A DNA stretch of 64,000 nt from the NCBI RefSeq assembly GCF_000150275.1, contig NW_002060948.1, positions 3,114,512 through 3,178,511 on the forward strand, given 5' to 3'. The DNA comes from Trichoplax adhaerens. Its lineage: Eukaryota > Placozoa > Uniplacotomia > Trichoplacea > Trichoplacidae. The position numbers and the translations under genes are program-made. Positions 1 through 13,019 of the stretch are shown one piece after another. Under the pieces are notes generated by a model, which saw only the letters and a list, made by a program, of their open reading frames with translations, did no database searches and was not told the origin of the DNA. Positions within the stretch are counted from its first letter, which is position 1. Each line of letters opens with the position of its first letter.

Positions 1-406
1 AATACTTCATCGTGTTTACGTTAGCTATCTCAAAAATTGCTCATGGGGTAGATTTGAATTGAACGTAACCATTTAATTTAATTTATGCTAGCTTCGGACC
101 TACAATACATAATATTAGTGCGGTGCTGTCGATTTTATCATACTGTACAAGTCATAAAGTGTTTCTTGACAGTCAACACATTGCAAGCCTACTAATCTAC
201 TCTACACAGTACAACTCAATGTAAAAACCCTTTTCCATTAATACTAAATAAGGCAACCCAAAACGAATACATGGACTTGCAATAGATTGACTAATTCTTT
301 TCGCCAAAAGATTACGAGATAAATCATAACCAAATCCATAGAGATATATACGTATTTTTACATAGGCACTCTTTAAAAAATTCACGCTGTCGTATTGTAC
401 TTTCAG
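1..406. other. Non-coding stretch, probably an MLF intron
   Basis: No supportable exon is visible. It ends in a polypyrimidine-AG acceptor (CAG at 404-406) that opens the first recognisable MLF exon, so it is most likely an intron. The N-terminal exon or exons of that gene would lie to the left of the window. Confidence 0.5.
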
Positions 407-1624
407 CCGAATAACCCTTTCATGGCAATGGAGAATATGATGAATAATATGATGGCTCCTTTTCATAATTCACTACTAGGAATGCATTCGCCAATGAATG
501 ACTTCGTAAGTTGATAAGTGTAATTGTTAAATTGTCAGGCTTGGAATAGTTCATCCTTTAATTAAGCCTTATAACATTATCACCATTGAATGTAATACTA
601 TAGCTGGGTAGAGTTTCAACTTCAAGCTTTTATCCATTTTATCAATTATAGCGAAATTTAGAAAGAAATGCAAACTGCCACACTTTTTCGTCTTCATCAA
701 TCATGACTTACTCAAGCAATGGCGGCGATGGTCAACCGCAGATTTATCAAGCCTCTAGTAGTACCCATTCTTTACCTAATGGTGTAAGCATACAATTTAA
801 TTTAGTAGATGCTGAGCTTACTAGCAATAGTATCATGTACAGTATAGCTGGTGTTCCGCAAGTATACGATCACAGTTGATGTCAATAAAGTAGCTGTAAC
901 TTTCATAAACTTATCATCCCTGTTATAGATAAAGAAAATTAGAAGAACAGTAAAAGATTCAGCCAGCGGATTACATAAAATGGCAATTGGACATCACATT
1001 GGTAATGGAAAATAAGAGATAAAGTCTAGTCTTATCTATACTATACTGTACTACTACCCTTTTAAGCTTTTGATTATGGCACTCAAAATTACTATTATAT
1101 GCGCACTTCAATACGAATATGTTTTAACCGTAGGCGATAGAAGCCATACCATCGAAGATGCGAGGAATATGAAAACTGGCTCTCATGAACATGTACAGAA
1201 TTTGGTCAATCTTACTGAAGGTAATCAATGTTATAAATTGAAATTATCAAGTAGCTTCATGACTCTCTCATTCCTAATGACTATGATTATAGCTTCAAGT
1301 AATACTGTAAAACATTTGTTATTGCATAATCTAGAGGATGCCGAAACATTTGATAGAGAATGGCAACAGGCTACAAAAGCTGAAGCGCACGCACCCGCAA
1401 TTCGTAATCATAGGCATCAACGGAAAGGTATTCATCGAGGTTTGCCAGGCACTGAGAAAGTAAGACCTAATCGCTTGCATAAGAAAGCGCCCTTAAATGC
1501 TTCCAAAGAGTACGTACCACCAACTCCACCGCGTGGTGGTGGTAGAGAACAGGATAATTTTCATAGCCACAGCTCAAGGCATGTTCGCTTTGACAATAAT
1601 AACACCCATAGCAGACGTTACTAA
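407..1624 (+). CDS. MLF: Myeloid leukemia factor (MLF1/MLF2 family), 5' end missing
   Basis: Five exons join in frame: 407-505, 652-783, 929-1001, 1134-1220 and 1335-1624 (stop TAA). The first carries a Met/Asn-rich run (ENMMNNMMAPF). The second carries the family hallmark SSSSIMTYS followed by PQIYQASSS. The third and fourth carry KMAIGHHIGDRSHTIED, close to the KMAIGHHI.DRAH block of animal MLF1. The fifth has AETFDREWQ and then a basic, low-complexity tail rich in His, Arg and Gly. MLF proteins are small nucleo-cytoplasmic adaptors linked to transcription, 14-3-3 binding and suppression of protein aggregation; they have no known enzymatic activity. The start codon is not in view, so the gene is partial at the window edge. 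The neighbour on the right, a GPCR on the opposite strand, lies tail-to-tail and is unrelated. Identification rests on the conserved central block and is firm; the C-terminal tail is poorly conserved. Confidence 0.93.
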
Positions 1625-3298
1625 TTACTGCTTTTGCAAATAACACTGCAAAAAATGTATTGTTACTTATAGCATTTATCTGGTTAGCGAGTCTTATCGT
1701 ATGCTAGTTCTGCTTAAAATCTGGATATTGTACAGTTTCTGTAACTGTTTAGATTCGATATGGTAAAAATATTTCGTACTATATTAAAGGATTTATTGCT
1801 CAGATTAACGTACATTATTACAGTTTATTACTTATTGCATCAGAAATGTTTCATGAAATCAAATGTCGATAAAGATCTAAAAATTTTACATGTATACATA
1901 TACTCTTATTGTATCTAATGTATAGTTTTACATGGTGGTTTCTTTCCAATATATTATACAATATATAATATATACGTAAGTTTTTATAGTTTCCACATTA
2001 CGATAGTGAAAATTAAAACCGTTCTAAATAATTGTAACAATCTACGAAATAGGTTAGCACTCCAATTTTTGTTCGAAGTTTTTGTGTTTAAGGAAGGTTT
2101 AACTTTAATTTCTCCTTTATTGTATTAAATAAATATATATACTGTACGTTTGTAGTCGTATACATACATGTATAATAATTTAACCTTATCAAAATTAGTA
2201 ATAAATATTTATAAAACTGTGGTACGCAAATACAAAAACTAATTTGGTTAATTGCCACATTGGGATCGAAAGGTATAAACTGTTACACAATCCTTTAGTA
2301 TAAAGGATAGTTATTAAGGCATGATAATTGAAAAAGTCAACAAGTATCGTTTCTAGCAATAATTATGTATTATCAACTTCGTGATCAATTTAGGAGTAGA
2401 GATAGCTACACTACAAGAAGTAACTTTATAAACGTAATGCCTTCGAAATTAAACAATACTATATCGAATGTAAAATTGAATTTATTGCTGCAAAACTGGT
2501 TCTACCACAGTTAAAATTCCGCAAATAGACGTTATTTACTTTCAATGTTCGCAAAGCGTCAATTTATTACAAATAGCAAAGCAATATCTTGAATATTCAT
2601 ATTCAAACTATAACGTTGATAGGATTTCACTCACTATCAGATAATTAATACTATTATCAGTACTTATATTTGCTTAATAAGCAATGATTAAATTTAATAA
2701 TTTTTACAGTATCAAGAAATTATACAGGTCTTGAAATTATAATATTGTAGAGCACGATTAATAATATCTTTTTGTCAGAAATTGAAATGAAAATCACAAC
2801 AATATACAAATAGGAATGTAGAAATTTCAGAATTTACAACTTAGCATCTAATGAGCCTTCATCTATTGTATCACTGCTCAATAATTATACATGTATAGTT
2901 GTATTTGATCATTAATATTTTCATTTATTACTGTGAAAAAAAAATAGAAAATTTACCACTTAAGTTTGATCATGGAATGCTACGAAGACTTACTAGTAGC
3001 CCATGATTTGATACAACTACAGAGTGGGCATACTTCTTTCAATAGATATATACAGTGCTTTAGACTAAAGCATCAAGAAGGAATTGTCGTGATTATCATG
3101 ACAATAAAATCACAATTGTTAAAACTCTCCAAACTAACGAGGTATGAAAACCGTATATTTTAGATATCAAATAAAATCGATTACACTTTTTAACTACTAG
3201 TTCATAGAAATAGAAATATACACCAAGAGAGGGTAGTGTTAAAATTTAAATGAGATCGAAAGAATCCAAAAATGAGAAGGAAAATATTCATACCATTT
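1625..3298. other. Tail-to-tail intergenic space, no gene seen
   Basis: AT-rich sequence between the MLF stop and the GPCR stop. It holds AATAAA-like words near 2127 that could serve as polyadenylation signals. The only open frame of note (2966-3163, 65 codons) has no recognisable motif and no splice support. Confidence 0.6.
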
Positions 3299-5392
3299 CT
3301 AACTTTTCATCAACGGTTGTAATGATAAAGCTTTACGTGATGGTGTCTTCAAATCTTCGATATTCAATGTCTTAGTGGTGCCTATCGACGTATTTCGTTC
3401 ATTACTAACACTGACTAATGGTAATAACGTAGTCGTTGAGCGATCAGTTGAGGTTGACGAAACACCATCATTTTCATTATCCCAGCTTGAAAATGATCCA
3501 TTAATCGAGCCTCCAGCTTCGCGTTTTAAAAGTGTAGCAGTGCTAGAGCAATCATCATCAACTGTCGACGTATTGGATGATCTCCTATCGTCGTTGAAGA
3601 CAAAAGTAGCAGCTCGCGGTCTTAACTCGTTGTAGACATCATTTAAGTTAGGTTGATTTGGTGTTAGAGAAGGTAAATTATCGCCACCGAGTCCTTTCTT
3701 ACTGTTAGCCATACGCTGAGCGCGTTGCCTTTTAGCATTAATCGTGGCTGCATCACCGAAACTAAATGAAACTGACCGAAAGATCTTCTCTGATCTTTCA
3801 GTCAATTTTAACTCTTCATTTTCTGGTAAATCTTGTAATTTACCACCAGAAAGGCTAGGTTTTATTACATTCGATTCAATTCTTGGAGTGCGTTGTGGTC
3901 TTGTACCAGTAACCGATACATTAGGTATCCTTGTAGGTTTGCTCATCATATCAGCATTATTAACTGTAAAATTATCACTGCATGAAATATCTGCTGGAAT
4001 AGATAAACGCCGACCTTCTGCGTTTTGACTAAATTGCCTGGATGCTAGTGTTTGACTTGGAGAAACTTTATTATCACTCATCTTGAGAAGTCGTTTAATC
4101 TCTTTCACGATATTCTTGCTGCTATATGCATAAATAATTGGATTGACAAGAAATGTTAAAGACATCAGAAAGTAAGTGATAAACTTAACATCGTTGCTGA
4201 CATATACACGATTTGGACCTGTACATGTCATATCTAAAATCAAGACTACAAAATAGCCTGTTAAACACAAGGCAAACGCTGACGAAACATAGACCAACGA
4301 TTTAGCAGCTTTATGTCTGGATATTTTCAATCGAATCATACTAACATTACTGACGATACTTTGTTTTCGTCGAGAGATTGATCGCCGAATAGAATTTATA
4401 CTAGGACGCCGAATGGAATTTATACTAGGATGCCGAATTGATCGAATATCGGCATCTGTAGTGAAAGAATCATCAGTATTCGAATCTTTACGCCCACCAC
4501 ATTTTTGGCTATCGAACACGCTACTGTCTGAATAAGTTCTCGGTCGGCCATTACTGTTATTATCCTGATTCTGATTATTTTGATTAATACGATTGCTCAC
4601 GTTGTCATCAAAAAGACTTGTTCTTTTATCACCTTGGTGATTTATTAGCGTTGTTTGGCTGTTATTTGGTTCCATATTAGGTCGACGATGACGATTAGCG
4701 ATAACCAAAATGTAACCATGGACAGCGATAATAAATATAAAAGGTATAACGTAGTATATACAAGTACAAGTTATCGAGTAAGCAAAGATCGCACGAATAT
4801 TGAAATTAGTAGCAATACTGGCATTAAAACTATTATTATCACTATTGGTTATATTGATACAGTTATAATCTTCTGGTGTACCTTGACAATAAACCGGATA
4901 GTAAAATGTGCATGTTTCGAAGGTCGGTGAAACAATAAAAATTCTAATTAATAACGACGGTAAAGATAAAATTGCACAAATCAGTGCAGTAAGGACAATT
5001 GCTATATTACTTTTACGCGTTGTAAATCGGAAAGTATGACGATAAGGCAAAGCTATGGCTATATATCGATCAATAGAGATAATGGCTACAATAGCTATAC
5101 AAAGTAATGCAAAAAATTGGTGGCTATAACCGTAAATACTACAAAATATCCAACCGAACGGCCATCTATTGGCGGCAATTACGGCGATAGATAGCGGTAG
5201 AGAAAGCACTGTACAAACTAAATTAATTACTACTTGAGTTCGGATAAATCTGTAGCGATTTTCATCCTCTATGATTTGCGGTTTTTTAACGAATGCTAAC
5301 AAAACAGGTAAATTTAACATTAATGAGACTAGCAAAACAACTGCTAGTAAAGTTACTTTAACCGATGAATGTATCCATGGTGGATCGGACAT
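3299..5392 (-). CDS. Class A (rhodopsin-family) orphan GPCR, intronless, long tail
   Basis: A single 697-codon frame with seven hydrophobic segments. TM1 (about 11-35) holds Asn27. TM3 ends in Asp-Arg-Tyr at 108-110, preceded by Cys84, which is placed to bridge to extracellular loop 2 (Cys161, 169 and 178). TM5 (about 201-231) has Pro217. The third intracellular loop is very long (about 233-360). TM7 has NPIIY (417-421), followed by a basic helix-8 segment. The loop between TM4 and TM5 carries N-glycosylation sequons (NIT, NNS, NAS). Oddities: TM2 (INLVCTVLSLP) lacks the sodium-site Asp, and TM6 (FALCLTGYFVVL) lacks CWxP. Loop 3 repeats a basic Ser block (HPSINSIRRPSINSIRRSIS), rich in sites of the kind basophilic kinases prefer. 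The cytoplasmic tail of about 270 residues is Ser/Thr/Asn-rich. Ligand and subfamily are unknown; a distant relation to GPR161-type receptors is possible but unproven. The start was chosen because the Met lies just before TM1; no signal peptide is seen. Confidence 0.93.
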   Translation of the reverse strand: MSDPPWIHSSVKVTLLAVVLLVSLMLNLPVLLAFVKKPQIIEDENRYRFIRTQVVINLVCTVLSLPLSIAVIAANRWPFGWIFCSIYGYSHQFFALLCIAIVAIISIDRYIAIALPYRHTFRFTTRKSNIAIVLTALICAILSLPSLLIRIFIVSPTFETCTFYYPVYCQGTPEDYNCINITNSDNNSFNASIATNFNIRAIFAYSITCTCIYYVIPFIFIIAVHGYILVIANRHRRPNMEPNNSQTTLINHQGDKRTSLFDDNVSNRINQNNQNQDNNSNGRPRTYSDSSVFDSQKCGGRKDSNTDDSFTTDADIRSIRHPSINSIRRPSINSIRRSISRRKQSIVSNVSMIRLKISRHKAAKSLVYVSSAFALCLTGYFVVLILDMTCTGPNRVYVSNDVKFITYFLMSLTFLVNPIIYAYSSKNIVKEIKRLLKMSDNKVSPSQTLASRQFSQNAEGRRLSIPADISCSDNFTVNNADMMSKPTRIPNVSVTGTRPQRTPRIESNVIKPSLSGGKLQDLPENEELKLTERSEKIFRSVSFSFGDAATINAKRQRAQRMANSKKGLGGDNLPSLTPNQPNLNDVYNELRPRAATFVFNDDRRSSNTSTVDDDCSSTATLLKREAGGSINGSFSSWDNENDGVSSTSTDRSTTTLLPLVSVSNERNTSIGTTKTLNIEDLKTPSRKALSLQPLMKS

Positions 5393-8302
5393 CGTACTCG
5401 ATTTCCGATATCGGCGTAGTCTTCTTATTATCCAATAATTTTGATAAAACTAATTGAATTACATTAAGATCGGTAAGATAGGAGAAAAATTTAAATGGAA
5501 TAAAAATGCCCGACGTTAACGATCTGAACTAGCCAACCAGACGTGCTCGAATTTTCCAGACGCTGTACTGTCTGATTTTTACAACTATCGAAAATATAAT
5601 CAGCTTGTTTTATGATTTAGCACTATAATCTTGTTTACCATAAATAACATTCCATAGGATGGGCCGATCGGCACGCAGCTAAATAATGATCACCTGTTAA
5701 ATATTCATATCCAACTATTGTTCAATCATCTCGAAGACTGACAAATAGTTGACTTAGGTGGTAAATTTTAATAGAGCTGCGAAATGCGTAGGGATAGGTC
5801 ACTCCAGAATCACAAGTACCGATATCACACGTTTACGAACCAATTTTTAAAAAGAAGTCAAAAATAACATTAAATTTAATTACAGTTGTGACTCACTAAT
5901 AATGTCGCTACATTGATATTGTACATAAGTTGGCAGCATGGGTACCATTGATTATCACTGAGTAGCGTACCATAGCGACAATACAATAAAAAAAGCATAA
6001 AACGCTCGCCTCTCTTCTTTCATTAGAAAGGAGCCTTAGCTGCAGTAGCTTAAGGTCATGAGAAAGCGATCATTCTATTTTCAGTTGTAAACAAATGGCT
6101 ACTAAAGGGCATGGGAATAGCACGTTTAATTAATAATAGACCAATCTAAAGCGCCGAATTCAATATCAACTGCATAGTAGATATTGTTAGCAACTGCAGT
6201 TTGACACTTGATTGAATTTCTTCAATTCTTTTCAAACGGTAAATTTGCTATTCAATTACACAATCATTATAGTATAATATAATAATAATGAAGCTTTAAT
6301 TATCATAATATTGTTTTCCATCGCAAATCACTATTCTATGCACAACAATTGCAAATAATAAAGACTGTTATAAAGAATAACAAATGAGATCGATCAAAGT
6401 ACAAAGTAGCATTGGCATTGATTATATTCGCTTTTTTTGTATTGATAGCAACCATGGGCCGGTTACATATTGTCGTCTATCGCTTACAATGTGAAAACTG
6501 TTGAGTGCGATTACCTGATATTGAACTCGAATGAAAAGATAGAATTAAAGTTATGGAAATAAAACTAGCAAATCTCTTATCAACTGAATAGTATTTGCAA
6601 TCGACTAATGATTTCACTAATTGTAACAAATTAACCTTTTCAAACAACGAGAACACTAAAGTTATAAGTTCGCCGACCAAATTAGTGCCCCTGTACAACT
6701 CTGCTTAGAACCTCACTGTGGGTGTTCTTCTGACCTAAATAATTACATAACCTAAAGAAGCTCATGACGTATGATAGGAATTGATAGCTATTCACAGGAT
6801 TACTTACCAATTCAATGTTAGTCCATACAGTTATTATTATTTTTCCTTTTGATATTTCAAAATTATCATTAATTTATACTATTATTAAAATGATTAAATT
6901 TTTAGGTATTTTTTTATCATTTAGCTCTGTAAATATATCCAATAATTGATCAATCATGCATTTATTATAAGTTTTGTTAACAATTTTATTATCCTATGTT
7001 AATAATTAAGTTCGTTATACTTGTCAATATGATATTTCATTGTGGCCGTGTTGATTGCATATAAAATAACGTGTAACGATGTATATTGGACTCTAACCAT
7101 CACTTAACCTAAATTGATCCCGAAGTAATTATACTTATGGCGATTTGCAATTTAAATTACTACAGCAAGTTAATATATACAATTTATGAGCATCCATTGT
7201 ATTTTTGAAATTATATAATAAGGTAATGCTGTAGATCGATCGAAAAGAGCTAACACCCAATTGATACGTTCGTGTATTAAGTGCTATCGTAATTATAGTG
7301 TTAAGAAACTATTACATGATTGTTACAATTTAAACTCTACTACAAGGAAACGTACAGTAAAAGTCTATAAGTAACTACTGACTTAAACCCCCTTTTGCTA
7401 AACCTTAAACACTCACAGCGAAGTACCATAAAGATAGAACTTTTATTAGCATAGACACATCTACAACTTTTCACCACACAACTTAAATCAAACATTCCTG
7501 TTTATATAGGAACCGTCTAATTTTTATTACACGCTAATAGTGTCATGACAATGCATTAATGTTAGCTATGTCTAGCATAGCCTAAAGAACAGGCCCGTGC
7601 GTCAACATTTTTCTTGCCTTGTAGTCATCACCAGATGATAATAAAAGGGTATCTCGAAGTACAAAAAAATCACTTAGTTACAGGATTATTTAAGATCAAT
7701 ATATGCAACTCAATTATAATGTAGTGTTCTAATTATTTATGTATAGCTTTCATTGGGATAATATAAACGATACTTTCGATATGATACGTGATTTACGGGC
7801 AAACAGGGTGTTAGCAAAGAAAAACTATTTAGACCAGCAGAGTACTAATGTTGTAGGAATACCTTTTAATATGTGATACATGATGTTAGACCGAGAGAAG
7901 TTAACAAACGTAAAATTACTTTGGGCCAGCAACAACATAAAATTGCAGGCATACGCACTATACATAACACTGAATAATTAATATTATGATTACGTGTTCA
8001 TTTTATCTGTAAATGACAAATTGCAAACAGACGTCAATAAACAAGCATTACTTGAAGCCTAATACTGACGTAACGGTAAGTAGACAATTAAAAAATAGAT
8101 CTTTTTGATAACAATAACACATGCGTTAATTTTTTACAACCAAAATGTTTATTATTTAAGTATTTAAATTAAGTAACATGAATCATGGATCTGTAACAAT
8201 AAAGATGCCTACAATTTTTCACACTGTCACTACTACAGGTACTGGTAGCTAAAGAAGCTACAATAGCAGCCACTATTCTAGAATGTCTTAGAGGTTTTTT
8301 GT
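5393..8302. other. 2.9 kb intergenic space, no gene seen
   Basis: This lies between the GPCR start and the FARSB stop, upstream of the one and downstream of the other. It is AT-rich with scattered stops in all frames. The longest open frame (6477-6698, minus) has no motif and no convincing splice borders. The receptor promoter presumably lies in the first kilobase, but I recognise no specific element. Confidence 0.5.
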
Positions 8303-11300
8303 TTATAAAAAGTCAGTGATGTTACACTCCAACGCAGAACACGGCATGTTCAGGTCAAATTTTGATATAACGTCCGGATGTAATACTCCGAGTGAACCAA
8401 TACGATTACCATGCACAATGATATCTGCACCGCGTCCAGGAAAGTAGAGTGGATCTATTCATATAAAAACAATTCATTCAGTAATTCCAAATTAATTTAG
8501 CTTCTAGCTACAAATAACTATACTCTTTCAAATATTTGTTTACTATAATTTTTGAATGTTACTCCAAATATATCATTTAATTAAAGTAACTTTTCATAAA
8601 AATGTTTATTATATAAGAGTTATATACCGTCAGCACCCTTGATGTAATATCCTTTATCACTTTTTCCAAAGGGAATGCCTAACAATTGCATAGATCTATC
8701 TGCTAGGCCATGTATAATCTATAAGATTTTTCCAATATAGTCGAATTTACATAAAATATAAGTAGAAGAAATAAGTAAAGCATAGTTTTCTTTTATGAGT
8801 ATATTCAACCTCAAATCCTGGAGATTTGTTATAATATAGAGCACAAAGACGACGTTCATTTCTTGCACCCGTATCTTCCACGAACATCAAAATAGAATCA
8901 CTGTCATTTATTTTCTTAAACATACAGCAGCAGTAACCATAATACTTATAATTACCAGTTTTATCGTCTTTTATTACAACATCAGCAATTTCAAACAAAC
9001 GAAGCGGAAGAGACATGCTACGATTACTAGCTACCGTTTTTAATAATCCAGGTAACAGTGTAGTCCTAACAACCTATTAAGGATAAGCCAGAGTGCGCTT
9101 TCAATAACAGTAGTCATAATGCAGAAAGTATGATTAAAATAAACATACCTGAAATTCTTGGGTTTTCGGATTGGATATGTGAGTAGCTTTACTTGATGCT
9201 AAGTTCTTATTTAATTTTTCCGATACATCATCTCGTGAACACTACAGTGTTTCAATACAATATAATTACCGGCTAATAATGCCGTTTAACAGCTAACCCA
9301 ATAGTACGTCCTTCATTACTATAACTAATATGATAATTTTAATCAAGTAAATTCTATTGTATAGAGCTTTAAATTACCAGTGTAAATGTTAAAGCTTCGG
9401 TAAAGCCAGCTTGAGCAATTTCTTGGCGTAGTAGATTGGAAAGTTTATTAATTGGAAACTAACAATCATAAAAAATATTTTAGAGAAGCAAATGGTGCTA
9501 AGAAATCGAAATATATTTAATAGATATGAAAAGTACCTCTTGAGCAATAGTACTGGATTTTGGCATGCTGCGAGGAATGTTGTTGTAACCATAAGCAATT
9601 GCGATATCTTCAATGATATCACATGGATGCAGTATATTTATGAATAGCTAAGGGCAACTCAAGTCCTATTAATGAAATGCATTTGCAGGATTCTCAACGT
9701 AACTTCAATTTTACGAGTTTAAGTTATAAATTCTATAATAACGGATATCATGACGTGTAGGAGGCACTTCAACTTTAACTTCTTTTTCGTTTATCACTGT
9801 AGTTGACAATGACATTCTTGTTAACAGTTTAGCAATCTTTTCCGTATCCAGACTACAAAATTTAATCATTTTCAAGTTTAATATTGCGACCTAGTAGTGT
9901 AAGCAAAACTAAAATATACTGGTATCATCAGCGATTTACCTTATTCCTGCAAGGGAATAAACGTCTTTCAGACTTATAATTTCATGTCTTGTCGTTAATT
10001 CCTACCATTACAAGTAGCCAATACAAATAGGAATGTAATAATGATTTATTAAATTTCTTTAATCTGTGGAGCTCTCTATTGTAATACAAAACTTACCGGA
10101 TACGTTACTACTTTCCCATCCGGTTGGATAACATCTACTACTTCAGCACTAATAATAGCAACATCAAATATATTGCGATTAGCTGCACTAATCATTAATA
10201 TAAATATAAAATAAAACTGTGAATCGAACCTGTATTTTTGACCACAATGTTCGCTGATCATTGTTACTAGTGTATCCAGCACGATTTTAGCCTGTAGTTA
10301 GACGTAAATAGCACAATATTAAAGAGGTTAAACTCTGTTGTACGAATACTGAAGATACGGTTAAAGCTGTAATGGAAAAATCCCAGAAAAAAATGACAGT
10401 CTACTTGCCTTGGTTAAGTCTGTTGCTGTTACATCGATAAAAATATTTCTAGTGTTTGTACTAAGTTTAGTATGTTCACCTAGTAGGGTTCGGTATAAAT
10501 TTAAGTGATAAATTCATACAATGAAAGTACTAAAGCAAACAGAATGATAAATTTAGGTACCATTAATGATAGGCGGCATGGACAGAACAACTCCGTTACT
10601 GTCATAAATAATAGGATAAACTGGTTTATCTTTTATAATATGTAGATAATGCTTCAAATGGCCATCACTTTTATATAACTCCATTAACTCTGCAGCTGTA
10701 TATTCTTTGTCCTATGATTGATAATTAATGTAAAAAAAATATTTATTATAAAATTAAATGCAGTTATAATATTTAGCATACAGAGTCAGATATTGTGTAT
10801 GCGATAATTATGATACTAATACATACTAGTAGCATATTAAAGTGACGATTAGCCACTAAATTTAACATTAATTAAACTAGCTCCGTTTTGAAGACCTTAT
10901 TAAGTGGTTTAAACTTGATATCTTCTGGTGCTTTAGCATCGTAATAGAAAGGCCCTTGGACAGTATCGAGATTGTGGAGACCAATGGCTACAAGAGCTCG
11001 CCGTCTAATATATTTGTCGTGTTAGAAATTGATCATAATTTAGCGTAATCAAATAGTCAAAGACTTTTAACAAAATGATATTAAATTTTTGTCAATTGTG
11101 ATTGCGGTTTACTATTTGGGCTAAAGAATAATTCGAAGTCTTTAATCTTTAATCGCAAACTATTATGATTTCAAGTATATAATATACCTGCAAATATTTT
11201 GATGTAATTTCTCTTGCAAATCTATCATACTGCTATATGTATCCTGAAAAGTGAATTAGAGTCAGCGATTGATATACGAGCCGCGTAGTCGTTTTTAAGC

Positions 11301-12772
11301 GTATAAATGTAGACACTGTACCGATGTTAGGGTTACATTTCGTAAAATAGCAGCAACGCAGTGCGGACGTACTTTGGCAGTCTGAAGATGAAGAATGGCA
11401 GTAAGTAGTTTGCAAGTTATGATGAATCTTGTTGTTTAATGATAAGATAAGGCTTACAGCAGGTTTGATGTATAATTTTTCCCGATTCTCGGGGATAATT
11501 TTCGTGAATGTTGGCGAAGGAACTCTATATAGATGAAAATTGAATTTTGATCATTCTACGCTAGTAGATTATTACTATTGCAATTTGTAAAGTATGAATT
11601 CAGTCTCCTCCTCACATTTCAAAGAAAATTTGCAAGCTGCGAACTAATCCTTCAATACAGAGTAGATCATACCTAAAAATTTGTAGGATGTCAATCAGAC
11701 CGTTATACTCGTATAATAAGTTTGCACACTTGCATTAATTATAAGACAAGAACATGATAGATTGTTACTATACAGTACAGAATGTAATGCAAAACTTCAA
11801 CAACAAAGGATTTTAGTACGCCTATGCGATTTAGACATTGATGATACCAATGTTATCTTTTCGACTTGAACGTACCGATTAGCTGGAATTTCGATTTTAT
11901 AAATGACATCTTCCGAAGCATTAGCAGCCTTATCCTCACCCTGTTCACGTGCTATTATATCCTTTTCGGAAGTCTTTCATATCAGTAGCCGATGATGGTA
12001 TCCAGTGATGGTTAATAATTAATGAAGTGAAGGTAGCATGAGATATAGCATAAAAAGAGCCAACGCTATTTATTATTTCCTTTGATAACGCTACACTAGC
12101 TGATGACTATCATTGCATTGATGATAATCCATCGCATTTATCACTATCATTAATCTATCGTGTCTGCACAACACCACTAAGTACCGTACAAGGCGAGCTA
12201 TACCGTGTTCTACATGGACATGAGATTCATTGAGTTATTATTCACTAAAATAAGCATCCTAACAGCGCATTCTTACCACTTCATCCAATTCGATACCGTA
12301 TTCAAAGCAAACCTCGGCAAACTTGTCATCAGCTAAGAAAAAGCAGACAATATGTACATCAGTTGAAACTTGAAAGTTGTCTATTCCACATCAGTTGACT
12401 ATATCATAGTTGAAAATTGGGGAGGGCTTTGACACCCATTCAGAGAAAAGCCATCGACTGTCAATCTTACCATAATACAGTCTTTTTAAAGTAGTATTTT
12501 ATTATACTAAGTTTAATACTACCTATCGGCTATTGATCATGACCACTTACTAAACTAGTGATCAACTATTCTTTTTAGAGTTTTTTCATCCATTTTAAAT
12601 CGCCTGTCTAAGGTACAGTAGCATATCTATTCATTGACAATGACATGTGCAACTGGGTCATAATAATAAAGTAATAAAAACTGTCCAATAGGCATTATCA
12701 AGTCCAATACTTACTGTACTCCTTTTGCAACGCCTTGAAGAGTAAATCCCGTTTAATGTTGATGATAGGCAT
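8303..12772 (-). CDS. FARSB: Phenylalanyl-tRNA synthetase beta subunit, cytosolic (FARSB)
   Basis: A multi-exon gene encoding the beta subunit of the alpha2-beta2 enzyme that charges tRNA-Phe in the cytosol. The start exon (12715-12772) reads [19 protein letters not shown], like the animal N-terminus. Next come [19 protein letters not shown] (12277-12332), [13 protein letters not shown] (near 11880-11930), [15 protein letters not shown] (near 11610-11680) and [11 protein letters not shown] (near 11340-11380). [13 protein letters not shown] lies near 10940-11005. The near-invariant block [20 protein letters not shown] plus [16 protein letters not shown] lies near 10555-10715. [17 protein letters not shown] lies at 8955-9016. 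The end (near 8303-8450) reads [28 protein letters not shown] and NITDFL-stop. The beta subunit carries the B3/B4 editing region and a pseudo-catalytic domain; catalysis is in the alpha subunit. Order and content match the full-length family. The gene is head-to-head with MRPS24 across a GTAC-repeat-rich spacer. Exact borders of some short exons were not resolved. Confidence 0.95.
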
Positions 12773-13019
12773 TATTGATTTGTTCAATAAAATGTACAAT
12801 TGAAGAAAGTCAGTTATTCACAGCCTTGTCTTGACTATTTAATTTTAGTGGGATCTCTTTGGATTTGAGAAGATCTTTTCAGTTGTGGAGTAAAAGCTTA
12901 CTAACGCTCATCAATCAGTGTAGCACTACTCGGACCTACTGGACGGATCGTAGTATCACAGATTCACGTCGGACGGAGTTCCCTAGTGCGCATGACCGCC
13001 GAAAGAGTCTGACTGTGTG

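Noticed and set aside
3375-4028. Plus-strand open frames opposite the GPCR tail (86 and 94 codons)
   Set aside because: They are antisense shadows of the receptor coding sequence and follow its codon pattern.
10205-10240. GGTTCGATTC-like tRNA B box on the minus strand
   Set aside because: It lies in FARSB coding sequence and no acceptor-stem pairing or A box fits around it.
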